Shown in pieces: positions 1 to 7,069 of a stretch of 9,374 nucleotides of DNA. A model generated the notes under the pieces. It was given only the letters and a program-made list of their open reading frames with translations, did no database searches and was not told the DNA's origin. The stretch is from Solobacterium sp. GTDB lineage: Bacteria > Bacillota_I > Bacilli_A > Erysipelotrichales > Erysipelotrichaceae. The stretch covers positions 1 to 9,374 of the forward strand of contig JAFYGX010000008.1 in the NCBI GenBank assembly GCA_017543025.1, in the 5' to 3' direction. The first letter of the stretch is position 1, and each line of letters starts with the position of its first letter. Position numbers and translations under genes: made by a program.

Positions 1-126
1 ATCAGTCTTGGAATCATCGGTGAATATGTCGGAAAAACTTATATGGAGGCCAAGCATCGTCCCCGCTATATCATCAGCGAACGGACACAGCAGATGAAAG
101 AAGCTTCTTCAGAAAACAGAGAATGA
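1..126 (+). CDS. GT2 polyprenyl-phosphate glycosyltransferase, C-terminal end (partial)
   Basis: Only the last 41 codons are present; the reading frame is open at the left edge and stops with TGA at 124-126. The sequence begins with a GIIGEYVGKTY segment followed by EAKHRPRYII. This is the characteristic cytoplasmic end, just after the last membrane helix, of DPM1/GtrB/CsbB-like GT2 enzymes, which move a sugar from a nucleotide sugar onto undecaprenyl phosphate at the inner face of the membrane. The last 15 or so residues are polar and lysine/glutamate rich. The catalytic domain and membrane helices are outside the window, so donor and acceptor cannot be told. The gene converges on a sugar-nucleotide synthesis gene (185-1456, -), which fits an envelope glycan context. 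The family call rests on one motif region recalled from known members. Confidence 0.75.
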   Translation: MSLGIIGEYVGKTYMEAKHRPRYIISERTQQMKEASSENRE

Positions 127-133
127 ACCGGAG

Positions 134-157
134 AAAAAGCGGCTGCGGCCGCTTTTT
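134..157. terminator. Bidirectional intrinsic terminator between convergent genes
   Basis: A perfect 10-bp stem (AAAAAGCGGC / GCCGCTTTTT) closes a 4-nt TGCG loop. The A-tract on one side and T-tract on the other give a GC-rich hairpin followed by a U-run when read in either direction. It lies 7 bp after the glycosyltransferase stop and 27 bp beyond the manC-like stop, so it can end both transcripts. Confidence 0.9.
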
Positions 158-184
158 ACTGTGATTGTCTGAAGAAAGCAAAAG

Positions 185-1456
185 CTATTCTGCTTCCGGT
201 TCGATTTCAAATTCAATCATGGTTTCAATCAGTTCAATATCGGTGTCAGCGTTGATCTGCCACTTTTCGCCATCCTGAATCGTAAAGATCGTACCCGGTT
301 TGAGCATCTCGCCTGCGCCATGGAGAACGGTGAGGGTCTTGCGTACGCCAAGGCTGGTCTTGATTGTGACAGAAGCGCCTGCCTTTACCGTTAACAGAGA
401 GGTTTCACTTGTCTCATTGCGGTAAAGCACTTCTTTTCCGCCGTACCGTTTGCCGATGACCCGCGGTTCAAACCAGACCTGGTCAACATAATCGGTCAGT
501 GAGGAAGCTTTCTGCTTATCGCATACCAGAATGCCGTCACGTCCGGCAGCGATGATCAGATTCTTAGCGCCGATCGCAAGAACCGGCAGGTCAAGATGAT
601 TGACGATCAGGGTATTTTCACAGGTATCATCCCGTACCGTCTGTCCGACGTCCCCGTTGTTCAAAAGCGAGGCGAGATTGTTCCATTCGCCGGCGTCTGC
701 CCAGGTGCCGTGATAGCGCAATACGGCAATGCTCGGTTCTTTTTCGACAACCGCATAATCAAAACTGATCGCTTTCAGCTCCGGGTAATGCATCAGCAGA
801 TAATTGTAGCTGGCGTTGCCGAAGACGCGTTCTGCCCGTTTCAGAAGATATTCCAGGCGACAGGCAAATACGCCGGCATTCCATAATGCATTCTGGGCAA
901 TATACTGTTTTGCGGTTTCGATATCCGGCTTCTCCCGGAATTCCTTTACATCGCTGATCATGTCAGGCGAAGAAGGAATGATATAACCGTATTTTTCACT
1001 TGGTCCGCTTGGTTCGATTCCCATCAGCACGAGGTTGGAACGGCCGCTTTCCACGATCTCAGCAAGCCTGAACAGGCTTTCGTAAAAGCTGCGGTCCGCG
1101 TAGCTGTCAACTGAAAAAATGACAACCGGTTCATGCGGGTCAACCTTGTCATGGTCACGGAGATAGGACGCCGCAAGCGAGATGGCAGGAAAGGTGTTTT
1201 TCCGTACGGGTTCTTCCGTCAGCCGTACGTCATAACCGAGCTGACTGCGTACTTCTTCTGTCTGAACACGCCCGGCTGCGATTGTGACGCTCATTTCAGG
1301 ATCGATGGAATGGATCTCGGAAATGACGCGTTCCAGCATGGAGCGATAGCCGTCGATGCCGTTGTCAAAGAGCTGAACGAACTGCTTGGAATGTACTTTA
1401 TTGGAAACCGGCCAGAGCCGTTTTCCGCCGCCGCCGCATAACAGAATCAGTTTCAT
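185..1456 (-). CDS. manC: Mannose-1-phosphate guanylyltransferase (ManC-like) with degenerate cupin tail
   Basis: 423 aa. The family makes GDP-mannose from mannose-1-phosphate and GTP in the cytoplasm, feeding surface glycans. Visible motifs are GGGGKRLWPVS (8-18, nucleotide-binding loop), EEPVRKNTFPAI (81-92, the RNT-PAI element), EKYGYI (about 154-159), FREKPD (173-178), WNAGVF (192-197), SFDYAVVEK (about 231-239) and GTWADAGEWNNL (about 250-261). The usual PADH motif reads SVDS, keeping the Asp (D117). Residues about 330-423 align with the cupin (phosphomannose isomerase) half of bifunctional type II enzymes but lack its metal-binding histidines, so I expect transferase activity only. I chose the ATG at 1456 because the protein family begins here, GAGGAT sits 6 nt upstream and a TATAAT box lies 32 bp upstream; the frame stays open to 1648 but that extension is low-complexity. 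Donor specificity could differ from GDP-mannose. Confidence 0.83.
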   Translation of the reverse strand: MKLILLCGGGGKRLWPVSNKVHSKQFVQLFDNGIDGYRSMLERVISEIHSIDPEMSVTIAAGRVQTEEVRSQLGYDVRLTEEPVRKNTFPAISLAASYLRDHDKVDPHEPVVIFSVDSYADRSFYESLFRLAEIVESGRSNLVLMGIEPSGPSEKYGYIIPSSPDMISDVKEFREKPDIETAKQYIAQNALWNAGVFACRLEYLLKRAERVFGNASYNYLLMHYPELKAISFDYAVVEKEPSIAVLRYHGTWADAGEWNNLASLLNNGDVGQTVRDDTCENTLIVNHLDLPVLAIGAKNLIIAAGRDGILVCDKQKASSLTDYVDQVWFEPRVIGKRYGGKEVLYRNETSETSLLTVKAGASVTIKTSLGVRKTLTVLHGAGEMLKPGTIFTIQDGEKWQINADTDIELIETMIEFEIEPEAE

Positions 1457-1487
1457 TATGAGATCCTCAACCTTCTTGTTATTTTTT

Positions 1488-1493
1488 ATTATA
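1488..1493 (-). promoter_or_regulatory. Probable -10 box of the manC-like gene
   Basis: The minus strand reads TATAAT here, a perfect consensus match, about 32 bp before the chosen start codon, which would give a leader of about 25 nt. The hexamer at the 17-bp spacing (TACACG) is a poor -35, so the promoter may be weak or activator-dependent. Confidence 0.5.
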
Positions 1494-1543
1494 AGAAAAA
1501 TTTCTGCATCCGTGTACCGCCCGAAATGATCCTTTTCGTTCTG

Positions 1544-1586
1544 TTTTCCTGCTCTCATAGATCGGATGACAAAACTGGCAGGAAAA
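1544..1586. repeat. 9-bp inverted repeat upstream of manC-like gene
   Basis: TTTTCCTGC at 1544-1552 is perfectly complementary to GCAGGAAAA at 1578-1586, with a 25-nt spacer. It lies about 50-95 bp upstream of the proposed manC -10 box, inside the 335-bp gene-free stretch 1457-1791. The long spacer argues against a strong hairpin; spaced half-sites for a regulator are possible. The rest of this stretch shows only the two divergent promoters and no credible gene. Confidence 0.4.
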
Positions 1587-1762
1587 GAAAGCTGGGGAAG
1601 GAGGGTCAAAAACGCGGAATAAAAAAGCAGGTGAATCCGGATGTGCAAAGGGGAATACCGACAGGCGCATGAACTTGGAATATACGGTTTTATTGCAATG
1701 TGTTCCGGTCATTATTTGCGCTGACAGGGCAAACCCGTTTTAATGAATTCGGAAATTTATTG

Positions 1763-1768
1763 TAGAAT
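1763..1768 (+). promoter_or_regulatory. Possible -10 box of the c-di-GMP gene operon
   Basis: TAGAAT matches the -10 consensus at five of six positions and lies 23 bp before the ATG at 1792. The hexamer 17 bp upstream (TTAATG) is only a half match to a -35. The predicted start site would leave a leader of only 15-20 nt, just containing the AAGG at 1775-1778. Confidence 0.3.
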
Positions 1769-1791
1769 ATCATCAAGGTAAGTGAAATCTC

Positions 1792-4647
1792 ATGGAGCTG
1801 AATAAGTTTATCCTCTCGATTCTTCATTTTTTTCGACTGGACAGAAAGAGTGAATTTGTACAGGAATGGATTGACAGAACGAATATGCACACCGCTGTGC
1901 CGGTTTCGATTTATACGCTGTTTATGGAGCGTGTGCTGTACAACCGGACCGTACTGCTGTGGGGGCTGATCCCGAAAGTTGTCTATAATTACTGTTTTAT
2001 CGCACTTGCAGTCTGTTCGATTCAGCTGCTTGCAGTTTCGCTGCTGTATCTTACGGGAAAACTGAAGTCGCATAAGATTGTCTGTGTCAGTCTTTATATT
2101 TTCTTTTTCGGGTGTGTCGTGCTTGGCCAGATAATTTCGATTTATGACTATGCGATCGGCAAGCAGATGATTGTACTGATTCCGATCGTCGCATGGATTT
2201 TTGCGCTGATGCTTGCGAATCCGGTCTCTACCAGCCTGATGGCGATTACTGCCTTTCTGATCATTCCGGTCTATGCCAACAAGCGCATCATCATGTCCGG
2301 ATATGCCAAGGAGATTCTGAACTTCATGGCAATCATGATGGAAGTGATCGCAATCGTCCGCTGGATTACGCAGATCCGGGCGGCGGAGTCAGAAGAGAAG
2401 CTGAATCAGATGAATCAGCGGCTTTCGGATATCTCTATGAAGGATGAGCTGACCGGACTGAAGAACCGGTATGGGCTGCGGAAGGATTTCGATCAGCTGA
2501 AGGGAAAAGAAGCGGCGCTTCTGATGGCGGATATCGATGACTTCAAATATTACAACGATACCTATGGACATGATACGGGAGACGATGTGCTCTGCCATAT
2601 GGCAAAGACGCTGACGCAGACGTTCGGTGCAGATGCGGTTTACCGGTTCGGCGGAGATGAGTTCCTTCTGATTCTGCCGGGCTGGGATGAAGCGAAGATT
2701 CTTTCTGCTATTCATGAGTGGCACAGCCGGTTCCGGGTATTCCATTATCAGGAAAAGATTCTCCATCTTGGCTCGACTGCCGGCTTTGCGATCGGAACGA
2801 TCCGCAATGAGAACGATCTGAGCCAGATGATTTCGCTCGCTGATTCGAAGCTCTATGAAGGGAAGATGTCAAAGAAGGGCAGTATCACCGGTGCGTATTA
2901 CAGTCCGGAAGAAAAATCCGATCAGTCGGATGTGAAGAAACTGGAAAACAATCTGCGCTCCGGGGAAATGGATACTCTGACAAATCTTCCGAATATGATG
3001 TATTTCCGCTCGCGGGCGGATCTTACGGCAGATATTCTGCGCTCCTCGGGAAAGCGTCCGGTGCTTGCCTATTTCAACTTTGCCGGGTTCAAGGACTACA
3101 ACCGCAAACATGGGTTTGAAGCGGGAGACCGGCTGCTGAAGCGGATGGCCGTGATTCTTTCGAAAGAATTCAGAGATGATCTGGTATGCCGGCTTGCGGA
3201 CGATCACTTTACGCTGATTGCACCGAAAAACGGGATTGTGGAAAAGATCGAATCCGTTGCCGTCAAGCTGAATGAAACCGCAGGGGATGCGCGGATCGCT
3301 GTCCGGGCAGGATTGTATGAGCTGCGGGATGGCTCGGTGGATGTGAGTCTTGCCTGCGACTGTGCAAGACAGGCGCTGATCGGAAGCAGGCGCACGGAGA
3401 CCTGCTCATGGTATGACGATGAGATGCGGAAGAAGCTGGAACAGAAGCAGTACATTTCCGATCACCTGGATGAAGTGCTGGAAAAAGGATATATTGAAAA
3501 TCTTTATCAGCCGGTATTTCGCTCAGTCAATCATTTTGTCTGCGGAGTGGAAGTGCTGCCGAGGTGGAATGATCCGAAATACGGGGTTCTGGAACCGGAG
3601 ACTTATGTGCCGGTACTGGAAAGCACCCGTCAGATTCTCGAACATGACATGCATGTTCTGAAGAATGCGGTAGAGGCATTTCGGAACTACCAGGACCGCG
3701 GACTGCCGGTGATGCCGATCGTCATCAATCTTTCCAGCCGTGATTTCGAGGAGGAAGCGATTGTTACCCGGATTAATGAACTGACAAAGGAGATGGACCA
3801 TTCGCTGATCCATTTCGATATCATGGCATCGGCGTTCCGGCATACGAACAGCCGGTTCACACAGGTGCTGGAAGAGCTGAAGCAGGAAGGGTATCAGATC
3901 TGGATGGACGGCTTCTGCCGGGATCATTCGACAGTCGACGTTCTGTATCAGGGGCTGATCCACGGCATCAAAATTGATATCCGTTCCATGCGGAATCAGA
4001 ATGATGTATATTCCCGGCGTGTTTTTCTCGCGCATGTCATCGGCATGGTGAAAGAGCTGAATATCGCTTCGCTTGCCCTCGGGGTTGAAAGTGAACATGA
4101 AGCGCAGTTTCTGGCGGAATCCGGCTGCGAATATATGCAGGGATTCTGGCTGTCTGAAAATCTCAGTTTTGAAGAAATCAGTTCACAGGCATTTCTTACA
4201 GCACATCAGATCGAACTGCACGCGGATGAACCGTATTATGCCGCTATGAGCAAGGTGAATCTTGCCAAGCCTGCCCGGCTTCATTACGATCGTACGCTGG
4301 ATACCGTTTCGGATGAACTGCCCGCGGCAATCTGCGAAATGCGTGACGGAACGCTTCATACGATGCTGAGCAATGCGCCTTTCCGCAACTTTCTGCATTC
4401 AAGGGATATTTCTTCCATCAGCCGGTTTGATACGGTGATGAATGATCAGTCCTATCCGGTTTCCATCAGGCTGAGGGAAGTCTGTGAACAGCTGCTACAG
4501 TCGAATCAGTGGGAGACCGCGGAGATCGGCCTCGGCAAGAAGTCGTGTACGTGCTCGTTCCATCTGATTTCCCGGAATGAAGCAGAACATGCATATTCCG
4601 TGATCGGTGTTGTCGTCAATATGAAGCTGTATCAGAGCTTTCGCTGA
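1792..4647 (+). CDS. Membrane diguanylate cyclase-like protein: 5TM-GGDEF-GGDEF(deg)-EAL(deg)-PAS-like
   Basis: 951 aa, first gene of a probable two-gene operon. About five hydrophobic helices (roughly 66-88, 96-117, 126-142, 145-161, 174-194) form an N-terminal sensor-like membrane domain. A first GGDEF domain (about 214-370) has DELTGLKNR (218-226), the metal-binding D247 in ADIDDFKYYND, and intact RFGGDEF (GGDEF at 287-291), so it should convert two GTP to c-di-GMP. Its inhibitory RxxD site reads FGAD, so product inhibition is probably lost. A second GGDEF-like domain (about 390-555, from DTLTNLPN at 394) has ADDHF in place of GGDEF. An EAL-like domain (about 565-805) keeps E587 (EVL), N646, D706 and K727 but loses other catalytic residues (ITES reads IMAS, DDFGTG reads DGFCRD, AEGVET reads ALGVES), so hydrolysis is unlikely. 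Residues about 840-945 resemble a PAS domain. The start has a modest AAGG 13 nt upstream. Confidence 0.88.
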   Translation: MELNKFILSILHFFRLDRKSEFVQEWIDRTNMHTAVPVSIYTLFMERVLYNRTVLLWGLIPKVVYNYCFIALAVCSIQLLAVSLLYLTGKLKSHKIVCVSLYIFFFGCVVLGQIISIYDYAIGKQMIVLIPIVAWIFALMLANPVSTSLMAITAFLIIPVYANKRIIMSGYAKEILNFMAIMMEVIAIVRWITQIRAAESEEKLNQMNQRLSDISMKDELTGLKNRYGLRKDFDQLKGKEAALLMADIDDFKYYNDTYGHDTGDDVLCHMAKTLTQTFGADAVYRFGGDEFLLILPGWDEAKILSAIHEWHSRFRVFHYQEKILHLGSTAGFAIGTIRNENDLSQMISLADSKLYEGKMSKKGSITGAYYSPEEKSDQSDVKKLENNLRSGEMDTLTNLPNMMYFRSRADLTADILRSSGKRPVLAYFNFAGFKDYNRKHGFEAGDRLLKRMAVILSKEFRDDLVCRLADDHFTLIAPKNGIVEKIESVAVKLNETAGDARIAVRAGLYELRDGSVDVSLACDCARQALIGSRRTETCSWYDDEMRKKLEQKQYISDHLDEVLEKGYIENLYQPVFRSVNHFVCGVEVLPRWNDPKYGVLEPETYVPVLESTRQILEHDMHVLKNAVEAFRNYQDRGLPVMPIVINLSSRDFEEEAIVTRINELTKEMDHSLIHFDIMASAFRHTNSRFTQVLEELKQEGYQIWMDGFCRDHSTVDVLYQGLIHGIKIDIRSMRNQNDVYSRRVFLAHVIGMVKELNIASLALGVESEHEAQFLAESGCEYMQGFWLSENLSFEEISSQAFLTAHQIELHADEPYYAAMSKVNLAKPARLHYDRTLDTVSDELPAAICEMRDGTLHTMLSNAPFRNFLHSRDISSISRFDTVMNDQSYPVSIRLREVCEQLLQSNQWETAEIGLGKKSCTCSFHLISRNEAEHAYSVIGVVVNMKLYQSFR

Positions 4648-4674
4648 CGGAATAAGGAATGGGGGATTGAAAGA

Positions 4675-6057
4675 ATGGGATTGACAGAACACTATGACGC
4701 CGTCATCATCGGCGGCGGAATCGGCGGCCTGATGTGCGCCTGGCGTCTCAGCGAAAAGAAGAAAGACGCAAAGATCATCATACTTGAACGGGGTGCGGAC
4801 CTTGAAAACAGAAGCTGTCCGATCCTTTCGAAGAAAACGGAGAAATGCCTGCACTGCAAACCGTGCGCGATCATGGAAGGCATGGCGGGTGCCGGTGCGT
4901 TTTCCGATGGGAAATACAATATCACCACCGAATACGGCGGCTGGCTGCCGGATGTGATGGATGAAAGCAGGGTGATGGAGTACATCCTTCAGGCAGACCG
5001 GATTCTGATGGAATTCGGGGCGCAGGAAGAGGTATTCGAACCGGATGACAGCCTCAAGGCGCTCTGCATCCGGCATGATCTGTTCATGCAGCAGGGGAAA
5101 GTCAAGCATCTTGGAACGGATGCCAATTATGAAACGATGCGCAGAATGATTGAGGAGCTGCGCAGGCGGGTGACGATCCGTACCATGGCGGATGTGAAGG
5201 ATGTGGAGAGGGACAGCCATACGGTTATCTATGTGCAGAACGGAACAGAAACCCGGATCAGCGGCGAGAAAGTGATTTTTGCGGTCGGCCGGATCGGAAA
5301 CCGGATGTTTCAGGACTGGTGTGATCGAAACGGGATTTCCCGCATCAATAATCAGGTGGATATCGGCGTGCGGGTGGAAGTGCCGTACGAAGTATGGGAA
5401 CCGTTTTCTTCCCGGATCTATGAACCGAAAATTCTTTACCGGACAAAACAGTACACTGATCGTGTCCGGATGTTCTGCTTCAATGAGCGGGGCCATGTGG
5501 TAACGGAAAACAGCGACGGGATTCTGACCGTGAACGGGCATTCATACAAAGACCCGGCAAAGCGTTCCGCCAACTCGAATTTCGCATTGCTTTCGAGCAC
5601 GCATTTTACGAGTCCGTTCAATGAACCGGTGCAGTATGCGCGCCATGTTGCGTCTCTTGCCAATGAGATCTCCGGCGGAAGCGTTCTGGTGCAGCGGCTT
5701 GGCGATCTTGAACGGGGCAGACGCTCGACGGCTTTCCGCATGAAAGAGTCCTATGTGAAGCCGACATTAAAAGCGGTGCCGGGAGACCTGTCGCTCTGCA
5801 TGCCGAAGCGTCAGCTCGATAATATCGTAGAGACGCTTCATGCGCTGGATCAGGTGGCTCCGGGAACCGCCAATTATGACACCCTGCTTTACGGGATCGA
5901 ATGCAAGTATTACAGTGCGCGTCCCGACTGCAGAGACTTTGAACTGACTGCCGCAAAGGGAATCTTTGCGCTGGGAGACGGCGCGGGGTTTACCCGCAGC
6001 CTGTCGCAGGCTGCCGCAAACGGACTGATCGTTGCGGACATCATTGCGGAGCGCTGA
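4675..6057 (+). CDS. FAD-dependent dehydrogenase, COG2509 type
   Basis: 460 aa, cytoplasmic flavoprotein. The N-terminus carries a Rossmann dinucleotide-binding motif, GGGIGG at 13-18, with the ribose-binding acidic residue E38 at the end of the second strand (IIILERG). A second FAD-binding segment is near the C-terminus (GIFALGDGAGFTRSLSQAAANG). C48-P, C58, C61 and C64 form a CP-x8-C-x2-C-x2-C cluster followed by GMAGAGAFSDGKYN, a combination I associate with the COG2509 'uncharacterized FAD-dependent dehydrogenase' group. The cysteines could hold an Fe-S cluster or zinc, or be redox active. The substrate is unknown. The start is supported by GGGGGA 8 nt upstream and by the Rossmann fold beginning at residue 8. 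It lies 27 bp after the c-di-GMP gene on the same strand with no terminator between, so it is probably co-transcribed. Its 3' end overlaps the opposing phosphatase gene by 17 bp. Confidence 0.85.
   Translation: MGLTEHYDAVIIGGGIGGLMCAWRLSEKKKDAKIIILERGADLENRSCPILSKKTEKCLHCKPCAIMEGMAGAGAFSDGKYNITTEYGGWLPDVMDESRVMEYILQADRILMEFGAQEEVFEPDDSLKALCIRHDLFMQQGKVKHLGTDANYETMRRMIEELRRRVTIRTMADVKDVERDSHTVIYVQNGTETRISGEKVIFAVGRIGNRMFQDWCDRNGISRINNQVDIGVRVEVPYEVWEPFSSRIYEPKILYRTKQYTDRVRMFCFNERGHVVTENSDGILTVNGHSYKDPAKRSANSNFALLSSTHFTSPFNEPVQYARHVASLANEISGGSVLVQRLGDLERGRRSTAFRMKESYVKPTLKAVPGDLSLCMPKRQLDNIVETLHALDQVAPGTANYDTLLYGIECKYYSARPDCRDFELTAAKGIFALGDGAGFTRSLSQAAANGLIVADIIAER
5996..6014. other. Perfect hairpin inside 3' end of FAD dehydrogenase gene
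   Basis: GCAGCCTG and CAGGCTGC form an 8-bp perfect stem with a 3-nt loop, 27 bp downstream of the phosphatase stop on the minus strand. No T-run follows on either strand, so it is not a canonical intrinsic terminator. It also encodes the conserved SLSQAA segment of the FAD protein, which may be the only reason for it. Confidence 0.4.
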
Positions 6058-6910
6058 GCTTCTGCAGCAGATAACCTTCTCTTACACAGCCCTGCGAGAC
6101 ACGCAGGGTTTTTGCGTGATACGCATTCATAACCCCCCACAGCATGTTCAGACCTGGCAGCAGAACAGCCCAGCGGCCCGGGGCGATCACTTTCTTCATT
6201 GCGGCAACAGTCGTTTCCTCTTCTTCCTTCAGATGATCCCGCATAGTTCGGATGGTATCGATTGTGATCGGCTGACCCGGAAAGAGTTCTTCCGCAAGCA
6301 GGCCGGCCGCCCTTGCAGTACCGCCGATCCCGATCAGCAGTTCGCCTGGCGTATCCCTGAGGGAAGGACACGCCGCAAAGGCATCCTGTATCAGCCGGGC
6401 AGGAACAGCATCCTCAACCGGCAGTTCTTTCAGTCTTACCGCACCGGCGGGCAGGGAGTAAACCGCATGAATCGCATTGTCCTGAAACGAGATCAGCTCG
6501 GTGGAACCGCCGCCGATATCAACCGCATTGCCGGTTGGAATATCACCGCAGTCGATGCGGGAGCCATAGAAGTCATACGAGGCTTCAGATGTGCCGGAAA
6601 GCGGATCGATTTCAAAGCCGCTTTCGGCAAGCCGGCTCAGAAAATATCCGGTATTGCTCAGATGCCGCCAGGGCTCGGTGATAAACGCAAAGGTCTTTGC
6701 GACATGATGATCCTCCAGGATGGACCGGTAGCGCTTCAGTACCTGAAGGGTCTTTTCAATGCCTTCTTCTTGCATGACGCCGCCGCGGTTATAGCTGATC
6801 AGCCGGACGGGCTCTGCTTCATAGACAGCGATCCGGATCGGATCGATTGATTCATAGATGACAACAACGACTGTATTGGAGCCGATGTCAATGATGCCGT
6901 ATGGTTCCAT
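6041..6910 (-). CDS. ppx: Ppx/GppA-family phosphatase (short, single-domain form)
   Basis: 289 aa, the length of the two-lobed Ppx/GppA catalytic core without the C-terminal HD-type domain of E. coli Ppx/GppA. Members hydrolyse inorganic polyphosphate end-on or convert pppGpp to ppGpp; sequence alone does not separate these. Visible actin-fold phosphate motifs are IDIGSNT (7-13), [10 protein letters not shown] (130-139) and GIGGTARA (194-201). The family's SGxEEA motif reads SGTSEA (105-110), keeping E109, which I take as the likely catalytic base from its position 22 residues before D131. The start is well supported: AGGAGG at 6919-6924 lies 8 nt from the ATG, and the family N-terminus begins within six residues. 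The gene is divergent from pyrH and converges on the FAD dehydrogenase, overlapping its last 17 bp. Its C-terminal codons contain the terminator of the opposing operon. The symbol is given by family only; gppA would fit equally well. Confidence 0.87.
   Translation of the reverse strand: MEPYGIIDIGSNTVVVVIYESIDPIRIAVYEAEPVRLISYNRGGVMQEEGIEKTLQVLKRYRSILEDHHVAKTFAFITEPWRHLSNTGYFLSRLAESGFEIDPLSGTSEASYDFYGSRIDCGDIPTGNAVDIGGGSTELISFQDNAIHAVYSLPAGAVRLKELPVEDAVPARLIQDAFAACPSLRDTPGELLIGIGGTARAAGLLAEELFPGQPITIDTIRTMRDHLKEEEETTVAAMKKVIAPGRWAVLLPGLNMLWGVMNAYHAKTLRVSQGCVREGYLLQKLSAPQ
6090..6113 (+). terminator. Intrinsic terminator of the c-di-GMP/FAD operon, inside ppx
   Basis: CCCTGCG and CGCAGGG form a perfect 7-bp stem with a 5-nt AGACA loop, followed directly by TTTTT at 6109-6113. 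It lies 33 bp past the stop of the FAD dehydrogenase gene, the expected place for its terminator, yet it is wholly within codons of the opposing ppx gene (the TLRVSQG segment). On the minus strand no T-run follows, so it should act in the plus direction only. Confidence 0.8.
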
Positions 6911-6931
6911 GGTTATTTCCTCCTGACTCTT

Positions 6932-6937
6932 ATTTTA
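6932..6937 (-). promoter_or_regulatory. Possible -10 box of ppx
   Basis: The minus strand reads TAAAAT, five of six matches to the -10 consensus. The predicted start would lie right at the AGGAGG ribosome binding site, giving a very short leader. No recognisable -35 is present at 16-19 bp spacing. A 10-bp palindrome (GCCTGCAGGC, 6945-6954) sits in the spacer region. Confidence 0.25.
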
Positions 6938-7030
6938 CATTACTGCCTGCAGGCTGAACCGATGAGGATGGCGGATCGATGGGAAGTGAACAGCCGGGGC
7001 GGAATCTTCCATGCAGGAGCGATGCGGCAA

Positions 7031-7039
7031 TGCTATAAT
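7031..7039 (+). promoter_or_regulatory. Extended -10 promoter of pyrH-frr
   Basis: TGCTATAAT is a perfect extended -10 element (TGnTATAAT), 30 bp before the pyrH ATG, which gives a leader of about 24 nt containing GAGGA at 7055-7059. No good -35 is seen, which extended -10 promoters tolerate. Its position within the upstream open frame argues that pyrH starts at 7070 and not at 6962. Confidence 0.7.
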
Positions 7040-7069
7040 GGGAAACAGAAAGAAGAGGACTTCGATCAG

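Noticed and set aside
1457..1648. 64-codon N-terminal extension of the manC-like gene
   Set aside because: The family N-terminus begins at the ATG at 1456 with a ribosome binding site. The extension contains the TATAAT promoter and has no sensible signal or domain.
3523..4098. A 191-codon minus-strand open frame within the EAL region
   Set aside because: It is antisense to the EAL-like domain, His/Pro rich and without recognisable features.
4495..5541. A 348-codon minus-strand open frame
   Set aside because: It spans the end of the c-di-GMP gene, the intergenic gap and most of the FAD dehydrogenase gene on the opposite strand. It is His/Pro/Arg rich, as expected for an antisense shadow, with no motif.
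6032..6850. A 272-codon plus-strand open frame opposite the phosphatase gene
   Set aside because: It lies almost exactly antisense to a clearly recognisable Ppx/GppA gene, has no family motifs, and its composition is that of a reverse-complement shadow.
6962..7069. 36-codon N-terminal extension of pyrH
   Set aside because: An extended -10 promoter lies inside it, and UMP kinases start at the [12 protein letters not shown] region encoded from 7070.
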